Part shown: one piece after another, positions 15,713 through 22,300 of the stretch
Layout: each line of letters opens with the position of its first letter
Numbering within the stretch: position 1 is the first letter of the stretch
From: CAYLXC01 sp964387865
Lineage (GTDB): Bacteria; Patescibacteriota; Microgenomatia; Daviesbacterales; UBA10151
Direction of reading: 5' to 3'
DNA: 63,195 bases
Assembly (NCBI GenBank): GCA_964387865.1
Contig: CAYLXC010000003.1
Span: 1 to 63,195 of the forward strand
Translations under genes and position numbers: made by a program
Notes under the pieces: model-generated
What the model was told of the DNA's origin: nothing
The model's database searches: none
The model's input: the letters and a program-made list of their open reading frames with translations, nothing else

Positions 15713-16050
15713 TCCTTACATAACTGGTTTTTNNNNNNNNNNNNNNNNNNNNNNNNNNNNNNNNNNNNNNNNNNNNNNNNNNNNNNNNNNNNNNNNNNNN
15801 NNNNNNNNNNNNNNNNNNNNNNNNNNNNNNNNCACCAACTATTGCAAAGCCTCTTTTAGATCCATATAAAATCTCAAGATTTTTGGGTATAGGTCTTATT
15901 TCTATACTAGTTATCCTACTCTTTATTGATGTTTTGATACTAAGGAGAAGAGGGGTATTACGGCTTACCTCACATCATTTTGCCCATATGGCGCTTTTAT
16001 CAATTGCAGCAGCAAGTATTTTAAGTAGCAGGAGTGGAAGTATACTTTAG
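15710..16050 (+). CDS. Membrane protein split by a gap (possible CAP-domain protein)
   Basis: Only the first eight residues (MSLHNWFF) and the last 72 are visible. The C-terminal part has a KPLLDPYKISRF segment, one membrane segment (about LGIGLISILVILLFIDVLIL), a basic stretch (RRRG), a His-rich SHHFAHM and a second hydrophobic segment. The two ends lie in different frames across the 100-N placeholder. I recall similar tails on CAP/SCP-domain secreted proteins of Microgenomates, but that domain would be in the gap, so the assignment is weak. Confidence 0.5.
15733..15832. other. Assembly gap inside a membrane-protein gene
   Basis: A run of 100 N. The frames on the two sides do not match, so the true length differs from 100. 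Confidence 0.95.
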
Positions 16051-16071
16051 AAGTAACAAGTAACAAGTATG
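16051..16071. repeat. Heptamer repeat before a small gene
   Basis: AAGTAAC occurs twice in tandem (16051-16064), followed by a partial third copy AAGTATG (16065-16071) that supplies the ATG of the 55-residue gene. It begins directly after the stop codon of the previous gene. Confidence 0.6.
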
Positions 16072-16236
16072 ACGATAGAAATTAAAATCTTGTTAATAGC
16101 TGTAGTTCTGTATCTCATATGGGCGCTCTGGCATCATAGGAGGGATAAGAGTTTGACTTTACCTATTTTTTTGGAGTATGTTTTAACAGCTGTCCTGGTT
16201 TTAATATTATTTGCGGGAGTTCTATTATTTAAATGA
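16069..16236 (+). CDS. Small two-pass membrane protein (55 residues)
   Basis: The frame from the ATG at 16069 encodes 55 residues: a membrane segment (about 4-21), a short basic loop (WHHRRDKS) and a second membrane segment (about 33-53). The product is not recognised. The stop (TGA, 16234-16236) overlaps the ATG of rmlA at 16233 in an ATGA arrangement, which suggests translational coupling and a real gene. It may pair functionally with the gap-split membrane gene just upstream. Confidence 0.55.
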   Translation: MTIEIKILLIAVVLYLIWALWHHRRDKSLTLPIFLEYVLTAVLVLILFAGVLLFK

Positions 16237-17312
16237 AGGCTATAATTCCAACAGGTGGCCGTGGAACCAGAATGCGGCCGCTAACATTTTCTACAAATAA
16301 GCATTTTATTCCGATTGCTAATAAACCAATTATTTTTTATCCAATCGAGGCAGTTGCAGAAGCAGGAATTAAGGAGGTTGCCATAACTTATAATCTGGGT
16401 GGCTTGGATGAAGCAAAGGAAATTTTGGGGGATGGTTCAAGATGGGGTCTGAAGTTCGCCTATGTTTTACAAGAAAAACCTAAAGGTCTTGCAAATATTT
16501 TTCAAGTATGCGAGGAATATTTGAATGGGGATTCTTTTGTTTTGCATCTTGGGGATAATATTTTCGTTGACGGGATAAATGAGCAGGTTGAGTATTTTTT
16601 AAAAGAAAAACCAAATGCTTTGGTAACAATGGTTAAACATAAAGATAATAAAAGACTTGGTGTGCCTTTTTTTGATGAGAATGGGAAATTCTTAAAATAT
16701 GTGGAAAAGCCTGAAAATCCCCCAAATGATTTTGGAATTCCGGGTCTTTATTTTTTTGATAGGGAAGTTTTTAAATCTTTCAAAGGTGAGGGGGCAATAA
16801 AACCTTCCGAGCGGGGAGAGCTTGAGATTTCTTCTCCATATAATTGGTTAATTGATCATGGATTTAGGGTTGACGCTTTGGAATATAAAGGGGTTTGGAT
16901 GGATCCTGGGAAATTTGACGACTGGCTTTTGGCAAATGAATATCTATTGGAGCATAAAATGGAGGAACTACGAGAGAGTGAAGTAGGTGAGAGTGAAATT
17001 GGAGGAAAAGTATCAATTGGAAGCGGATGTAAAATTAGTAAATCTAAAATTAAAGGGCCGGTAATTATCGGTGATAATGTGGAAATTTTGGATTCTGAAA
17101 TAGGACAACACACATCTATTAATGATGGATGTGAAATAAGAAATAGTAGGTTGGAGAATAGTGTTTTGATGAAGGGTGTAAAAATAGAAAATGTCAAAGA
17201 TCACCCAATAACGGAAAGCTTGATAGGGACAGACACCCAAGTTTTAGGTGCTAATGGACACAACCCAAAAACCTCACTTTTTGTTGGGGAAAAGTGTAAA
17301 ATTCAGTTATGA
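16233..17312 (+). CDS. rmlA: Glucose-1-phosphate thymidylyltransferase, long form
   Basis: This 359-residue nucleotidyltransferase begins with IPTGGRGTRMRPLT (about 5-18), the NTP-binding loop. LHLGDNIF (about 105-112), VEKPENPP and the late WMDPGK motif follow. The last 100 or so residues form a left-handed beta-helix with repeats such as IGSGCKISKSKIKGPVIIGD, marking the long RmlA type rather than the 290-residue E. coli type. It would make dTDP-glucose, feeding RmlB next door. The start is fixed by overlap with the upstream stop, and the end overlaps rmlB by 4 bp. Confidence 0.88.
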   Translation: MKAIIPTGGRGTRMRPLTFSTNKHFIPIANKPIIFYPIEAVAEAGIKEVAITYNLGGLDEAKEILGDGSRWGLKFAYVLQEKPKGLANIFQVCEEYLNGDSFVLHLGDNIFVDGINEQVEYFLKEKPNALVTMVKHKDNKRLGVPFFDENGKFLKYVEKPENPPNDFGIPGLYFFDREVFKSFKGEGAIKPSERGELEISSPYNWLIDHGFRVDALEYKGVWMDPGKFDDWLLANEYLLEHKMEELRESEVGESEIGGKVSIGSGCKISKSKIKGPVIIGDNVEILDSEIGQHTSINDGCEIRNSRLENSVLMKGVKIENVKDHPITESLIGTDTQVLGANGHNPKTSLFVGEKCKIQL

Positions 17313-18307
17313 AGATTTTAGTAACTGGTGGTGCTGGTTTTATAGGTTCCAACTTTATACATTACTGGCTAAAAAATCATCCTCAAGATCAGGTTGTTAA
17401 TTTAGATGCGCTTACATATGCAGGTCATCTGGAGTCCTTAAAGGATGTTGGAAATAACCCTAATTATCATTTTATACATGGAGATATAACCAACCCTAAA
17501 GGCGTTAAGAGAGCTATGGATGGTGTTGATATGGTTGTTCATTTTGCAGCGGAGTCCCATGTTGATAGATCAGTTTTAGATCCGATGACTTTTGTAAAAA
17601 CAAATGTTTTGGGAACAGGTGTCCTGCTTGAGGCGGCATTGGAACATAAAGTAAAAAGATTTCATCATGTCTCAACAGATGAGGTATACGGGCAACTTGG
17701 ACTAAATGATACGCCCTTTAATGAGCAGACACCATACAAACCAAGGACTCCATATGCAGCATCTAAAGCAGGGTCAGACCATCTGGTTAGGGCTTACCAT
17801 CAAACATATGGTTTACCCATTACCATTACGAATTGTTCAAATAATTTTGGTCCATACCAGGATGTAGAAAAACTTATCCCACGTTTTATTACCAATTTGT
17901 TACAAGATCAAAAAGTTCCTTTGATGGGACAAGGTGAGAATATCAGGGATTGGTTATATGTTGATGATCACTCAAGAGCAATTGAGCTTATTCTAGAGAA
18001 GGGTACAATTGGTGAGACTTATTGTGTTGGAGGAGAGGAGAAGTCTAATTTGGAGGTTACTCAGAAAATTTTGGAAATTCTGGGAAAAGGGGAAGAGTGG
18101 ATTGAAAATGTTGAGCACAGGTTAGGCCATGATCTAAGGTACGCTATAGATGATAATAAATTAAGAGGTTTAGGTTGGTCACCAGAACATTCTTTTGATG
18201 AGTGGCTTAAGAAGGTAATTGAATGGTATAAAGAAAACGAGTTGTGGTGGAAGAGTTTAAAAAGTGGCAGGCCAAATGTGGATCGAACAGCTCAGAAAGG
18301 ATATTAG
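17309..18307 (+). CDS. rmlB: dTDP-glucose 4,6-dehydratase
   Basis: This 332-residue extended SDR enzyme has the NAD motif GGAGFIG (7-13), HFAAESHVDRS (about 78-88), STDEVYG (122-128, with catalytic Asp124 and Glu125) and the Tyr149/Lys153 pair in YAASK. NNFGPYQ and RDWLYVDDH are also typical of RmlB. It converts dTDP-glucose to dTDP-4-keto-6-deoxyglucose, the branch point for rhamnose and other deoxysugars. It overlaps rmlA by an ATGA-type junction. Confidence 0.93.
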   Translation: MKILVTGGAGFIGSNFIHYWLKNHPQDQVVNLDALTYAGHLESLKDVGNNPNYHFIHGDITNPKGVKRAMDGVDMVVHFAAESHVDRSVLDPMTFVKTNVLGTGVLLEAALEHKVKRFHHVSTDEVYGQLGLNDTPFNEQTPYKPRTPYAASKAGSDHLVRAYHQTYGLPITITNCSNNFGPYQDVEKLIPRFITNLLQDQKVPLMGQGENIRDWLYVDDHSRAIELILEKGTIGETYCVGGEEKSNLEVTQKILEILGKGEEWIENVEHRLGHDLRYAIDDNKLRGLGWSPEHSFDEWLKKVIEWYKENELWWKSLKSGRPNVDRTAQKGY

Positions 18308-18312
18308 CAGCA

Positions 18313-18867
18313 ATGGATAACGATTTTGTATTAAAAACCTCAATTGATGGTTTGCTTATTTTAAAAAGACCTATTAATAAGGATGAAAGAGGTTTTTTTA
18401 GGGAAATTTTTCATCTTGATGAGATAGAAAAAATTTTAGGTACTCAATTTGTTGGTGTTCAAATGAATCATGCTTTTTCAAAGCCCAATGTTTTGAGGGG
18501 AATCCATGCTGAAAATTGGAATAAGATTATTTGTCCAATAAACGGGGAAGTATTTGTTGCAATTGTTGACATAAGGCCTGATTCACCTACTTTTAAAAAG
18601 GTGGAAACCTTTGAAATAAATGATCAAAACAAAATAGCATTATTTGTATCTGAAGGCTTGGCAAATTCATATTGTGTAATTGGAAATAAAGGTGTGGACT
18701 ATATTTATTTAGTGGATGCTTACTATGACGGGTCCGATACAAGGGCAGTTGCCTGGGATGATCCGGATTTGGCAATTGATTGGCCTATTAAGGACCCAAT
18801 AATTTCTGAAAGGGATAAGAATAATCCAAGACTTCGTGATCTTTTTCCAAAATTGTTTAAACAGTAG
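18313..18867 (+). CDS. RmlC-like dTDP-4-keto-sugar epimerase, atypical active site
   Basis: This cupin of about 184 residues has RmlC features: DERGFFREIF, a NVLRGIH segment with the usual first active-site His, and WDDPDLAIDWPI near the C-terminus. The residues after that His read AENWNK instead of the usual YQ..P..Q, and the later motif is SEGLANSY where classical RmlC has a (P/E)GxAHGF; the His there is Asn. Altered specificity (3- or 5-epimerase only) or a different 4-keto sugar is possible. ATG 18313 is chosen because the family homology starts there; an upstream in-frame GTG would overlap rmlB. No rmlD follows. Confidence 0.75.
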   Translation: MDNDFVLKTSIDGLLILKRPINKDERGFFREIFHLDEIEKILGTQFVGVQMNHAFSKPNVLRGIHAENWNKIICPINGEVFVAIVDIRPDSPTFKKVETFEINDQNKIALFVSEGLANSYCVIGNKGVDYIYLVDAYYDGSDTRAVAWDDPDLAIDWPIKDPIISERDKNNPRLRDLFPKLFKQ

Positions 18868-18907
18868 ATTGACTCGCAGGTAGTTTTTAGTTAAACTGAA
18901 AAAAATT

Positions 18908-19924
18908 ATGGCGAAAAGCAAACGTGTTTTTATTACGGGAATTACTGGGCAAGACGGGTCATATCTTAGTGAACTTCTATTAAGTAAGGGATATGAAGTT
19001 GCAGGTTTGGTCAGAAGAAATGCAGCAGCAGATTTAGGAAATATTGAGGAATTTAAGGATGAGATAAAAATTTACTATGGTGATTTGCAGTCTGTTGAGT
19101 CAATAGCTCTGGCGCTTTTGGATTTCCAGCCGGATGAGATCTATAATTTGGCATCCCTCTCTTCACCTTTAGCATCGTTTTCTGATAAATTTGCATCAAT
19201 TATGGTTACAGGAGTTGGAGCATTGCATGTATTTGAAAGAGCAAAATATATTGTTCCGGATGCAAAAATTTATCAGGCTTCAACATCCGAAATGTTTGGT
19301 GCACCAAAAATTATTCCACAAAATGAGGATACACCATTTAATCCTGCTAATCCTTATGCTGCTTCCAAAGAATTTGCCCACAGAATGGCTGTTATTGCAA
19401 GAAATGATAAAGTAAGTCCGCAATTTATTACCTGTGGAATTTTATTTAATCATGAAAGCCCGAGACGCGGTTTAAATTTTGTTACCAGAAAAATCACAGC
19501 AGCTGTTGCTTGCATAAAAAATAATAAAAAAGAAGGGATACCGCTAAATGAAATTGGTGAGCCGATTGTAAAAAATGGCAAGTTAAAACTTGGGGATTTG
19601 GATGCAAAAAGGGATTGGGGGTATGCACCGGATTATGTAGAAGCTATGTGGAGAATGTTGCAGGAGAAAAGGGCTGATGACTTTGTAATTGGGACAGGTG
19701 AAACTCACACTGTTGGGGAGTTTGCAAAAGAGGCATTTGAAGTACTGGGACTTGATTGGAAAGATTATGTTGAGAGTGATCCCAATTTTGTTCCACCTAT
19801 TCAAACGGGTCCACTTTGTGCGGATGCAACAAAAGCTAAGAGAGTTTTAGGCTGGGAAGTTAAAACTAAATTTGATGATTTAGTAAAGATCATGGTGCAT
19901 GCAGATTTGGCAAAGTTTAGTTGA
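18908..19924 (+). CDS. gmd: GDP-mannose 4,6-dehydratase-like enzyme
   Basis: This 338-residue extended SDR enzyme opens with ITGITGQDGSYL (9-20), the hallmark of GMD. ASTSEMFG (124-131, Thr126/Glu128) and the Tyr150/Lys154 pair in YAASK follow. FNHESPRRG, FVTRKIT and DAKRDWGYAPDYVEAMW are nearly diagnostic for GMD. It would convert GDP-mannose to GDP-4-keto-6-deoxymannose, precursor of fucose, rhamnose or perosamine. The usual NLAAQSHV is NLASLSSP here, a local difference near the substrate pocket. No GDP-fucose synthase or reductase is visible in the window. Confidence 0.88.
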   Translation: MAKSKRVFITGITGQDGSYLSELLLSKGYEVAGLVRRNAAADLGNIEEFKDEIKIYYGDLQSVESIALALLDFQPDEIYNLASLSSPLASFSDKFASIMVTGVGALHVFERAKYIVPDAKIYQASTSEMFGAPKIIPQNEDTPFNPANPYAASKEFAHRMAVIARNDKVSPQFITCGILFNHESPRRGLNFVTRKITAAVACIKNNKKEGIPLNEIGEPIVKNGKLKLGDLDAKRDWGYAPDYVEAMWRMLQEKRADDFVIGTGETHTVGEFAKEAFEVLGLDWKDYVESDPNFVPPIQTGPLCADATKAKRVLGWEVKTKFDDLVKIMVHADLAKFS

Positions 19925-19932
19925 TTTTCCTC

Positions 19933-21117
19933 ATGAAAATACTATCAGTGGTGCTCCCCACTTTTAACGAGAAAGCAAATATTACCCAAACGATAAGGAA
20001 GGTTTTAGAACAGGAAAAAACTTTAAAAGGGTATGAAATCCATATTGTTGTCGCGGATGATTTGAGGACCTCAGACGGGACTGATCAGATTGTAAGGGAT
20101 TTGGCATCTAAAAATAATAATATCCATCTTTTGAAAGTTGATCCGGGTTTGGGTGTGGGGCTGATTTTGGGACATAAATATGCCCTGGAAAAGATTCATC
20201 CGAATATTTTGGCTCAACTTGATGCTGATGGACAGGTTGTGACGGATGTTTTAGTAAGACTTGTAAGGACAATTGAGGATGGATTTGATTTAGCAATTGG
20301 ATCAAGATTTGTTGAAGGTGGGCAGAATCAACTTACAATAGGAAGAAGAATTTTTACTTATGGGGCATCTGCTTTTTGCCGTATTGTCATGGGTCCCTCT
20401 GATATAAAGGAATTTACAAATTCTGCAAGAGCATTTACACCCCGACTGTTTAGAAAACTAAATCTGGAAACACTTCCGTGGAAAGAAGCAACATTCATAA
20501 TACAGCCAGCTTTTTTACATGAGGCAATTCTGGCAGGTGCAAAATATAAAGAAGTACCTTTAATATTTAAGAATCGTTTAGAGGGGTATTCTAAAAACAA
20601 AGTGTTTAACTACACTTATGACATAATCACATATGCAATTGATACAAGATTACATGCGTGGGGATATAATTTCCCTTTTTATCGCTTAAGCCGTCGTGCT
20701 AAAACTCCGGTTAAGTTTGGGTTGGTCGGATTTATAGGAACTATAGTAGATTTTATCTTTTATAAAATATTCATAAACTTGATGGGATTTCCACCTGCAA
20801 CTTCAAAGGGGTTTTCAACCGAGATTGCAATAATTAATAATTTTTTTCTAAATAATTACTGGACTTTTCGTTATAGAAAAACCAAAACTAATATTTGGCA
20901 AAAATTGGGAATTTTTAATTTGGTAAGTTTGGGAGGACTTATTATTGGAGTGTTGATTGTAAAGTATTTACATTTAACTTACGGGGATGGATTTGTAGAT
21001 TTAGGTTTTAGAAAGATTGCTTTTAATAACTTTTATTTTTTTGCAACAATTCCTTTTGTGATGAGCTGGAATTTCATGATGAATCATTTTATAACCTGGA
21101 GAAGGCAAGAGGATTAA
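19933..21117 (+). CDS. GT2 polyprenyl-phosphate sugar synthase fused to a GtrA domain
   Basis: The N-terminal GT-A domain (about 1-230) starts SVVLPTFNE and carries the metal motif DADGQ (97-101), as in dolichol-phosphate-mannose synthases (DPM1). From about residue 245 a four-segment GtrA domain follows (KFGLVGFIGTIVDF, then INNFFLNNYWTFR). GtrA proteins are thought to help flip or handle polyprenyl-phosphate sugars. The fusion, known in other bacteria, would load a sugar onto polyprenyl phosphate and assist its translocation. ATG 19933 is preferred to an upstream in-frame start because the GT2 core begins there. The 3' end overlaps the convergent gene by 4 bp. Confidence 0.85.
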   Translation: MKILSVVLPTFNEKANITQTIRKVLEQEKTLKGYEIHIVVADDLRTSDGTDQIVRDLASKNNNIHLLKVDPGLGVGLILGHKYALEKIHPNILAQLDADGQVVTDVLVRLVRTIEDGFDLAIGSRFVEGGQNQLTIGRRIFTYGASAFCRIVMGPSDIKEFTNSARAFTPRLFRKLNLETLPWKEATFIIQPAFLHEAILAGAKYKEVPLIFKNRLEGYSKNKVFNYTYDIITYAIDTRLHAWGYNFPFYRLSRRAKTPVKFGLVGFIGTIVDFIFYKIFINLMGFPPATSKGFSTEIAIINNFFLNNYWTFRYRKTKTNIWQKLGIFNLVSLGGLIIGVLIVKYLHLTYGDGFVDLGFRKIAFNNFYFFATIPFVMSWNFMMNHFITWRRQED

Positions 21118-22277
21118 TTGAAAATTTCTAAATTTGGGATTGGGGCAGCATTTGAAAGGATAAAATTTTGGGCATAGAGATAAATTGCTAATAATATAAT
21201 AGGAAGAATAATTTTAAACTCTTTAGATGTTAAAACTTTTTCAAAGGCAATCAATATAAATGGGGTGATGGGTAGAATGTATCTTGATACATCACGGTGG
21301 GCAATGAAAATGGACGCTGTAAGGTATGTTAAAACGAAGAAAGCTACAGTATAAAGTTTTCTTTTCCATAAAATTACTCCACCTAAGAATCCCAAGACAA
21401 AAGTATAGATAATATCCTCAAGCCAAATATCTCCTACCCAAAATTGATCTTTATTAAAAACCTGAAATGGAGGGAATGTTAAATGAATATTATCTCCACT
21501 TTTAAAATAGGCAAAGAAATCTTGGTAAGTTATGGAATACCATGTAAATATTGATAAAAGCCCGAGCGGTATTAAAAGGAGGGGAGAATTTGTACCAAGT
21601 ATTCGAATAATCGAAGTAGAGTGGATTCTATCTTTTATAACTTTCCAAAACAAAAATAAAGATAAGGCTATGAAAAGTAAAATCCCGGGAGGTCTCGTGA
21701 TTTGGGCAAAGAAGCCAGTGATTGCTGCAATAAAGATATCATTAGAATGACCTGTTTGTTCAAATCTAATGAAAAAATAAAGGGTTGTAATTATTAAAAA
21801 TATGAATAATGGTTCTGATGAACCAATTGAGTGAACAATTAGCCATCTCGCAGGAAAGATTAAGAATATGAATGATAAAAACAGTGGATGAGAGGATAGT
21901 TTAAGATTTTTAACAAAAAAGTAAAATGCCCAAACCGCAAGGATTGTGGAGGAAATAGAAACAAAGAGCATGGATTTTAGATAGCCTAAAATTGGGGCAA
22001 AAAGGGCAATTGCTATAGAATATCCTGGAAAATGAGAGGAAAAATAGTTTGCGGAAAGCGGCTGGTCCAGTGAGCCGATTAACTCTGGGTCATAAAATGT
22101 TCTTGCGATGATTACATATTCTAACCCGTCAAAGTTTCTATAAATTGTTGCAAAACCATTAGAAAAATTTAATCCCCAAAAGGATGGGATGGCCAAAAGA
22201 TGTGGAAGCCAAATAAGAATGGTTATTGATAGCGTAAGAGCTGCCAAAACAATTAGATCTTTAATTGTTTTGTTCAT
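21114..22277 (-). CDS. PIG-V-like polytopic mannosyltransferase
   Basis: This 387-residue protein has about ten hydrophobic segments. The first large loop contains YRNFDGLEYVIIA, where PIG-V (GT76) and relatives have an NxDGxHY-like acidic motif, followed by SSHFPGYSIAIALF, corresponding to FFPLYP. Later, VHSIGSSEPLFIF and ITRPPGILLF match the SES and TRxxG stretches of this family. It should transfer mannose (or a similar sugar) from a polyprenyl-phosphate donor outside the membrane. The start lies only 22 bp from the divergent gene at 22300, and TAACAT ends 6 nt before its ATG. Confidence 0.65.
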   Translation of the reverse strand: MNKTIKDLIVLAALTLSITILIWLPHLLAIPSFWGLNFSNGFATIYRNFDGLEYVIIARTFYDPELIGSLDQPLSANYFSSHFPGYSIAIALFAPILGYLKSMLFVSISSTILAVWAFYFFVKNLKLSSHPLFLSFIFLIFPARWLIVHSIGSSEPLFIFLIITTLYFFIRFEQTGHSNDIFIAAITGFFAQITRPPGILLFIALSLFLFWKVIKDRIHSTSIIRILGTNSPLLLIPLGLLSIFTWYSITYQDFFAYFKSGDNIHLTFPPFQVFNKDQFWVGDIWLEDIIYTFVLGFLGGVILWKRKLYTVAFFVLTYLTASIFIAHRDVSRYILPITPFILIAFEKVLTSKEFKIILPIILLAIYLYAQNFILSNAAPIPNLEIFN

Positions 22278-22300
22278 AATTTGATGTTAGCATATTACCA
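22265..22300. promoter_or_regulatory. Overlapping divergent leaderless promoters
   Basis: On the plus strand, TTGTTT (22265-22270), 17 nt and TAGCAT (22288-22293) lead after 6 nt to the ATG at 22300. On the minus strand, TAACAT (complement of 22284-22289) leads after 6 nt to the ATG at 22277. The two -10 boxes share two bases, so RNA polymerase could occupy only one promoter at a time. Confidence 0.5.

Noticed and set aside
16856..17240. Reverse-strand frames opposite the rmlA C-terminus
   Set aside because: They mirror the beta-helix repeats of rmlA and show no independent coding features.
18244..18312. An earlier start for the RmlC-like gene
   Set aside because: The extra 23 residues overlap rmlB and have no similarity to the family; ATG 18313 fits the usual N-terminus.
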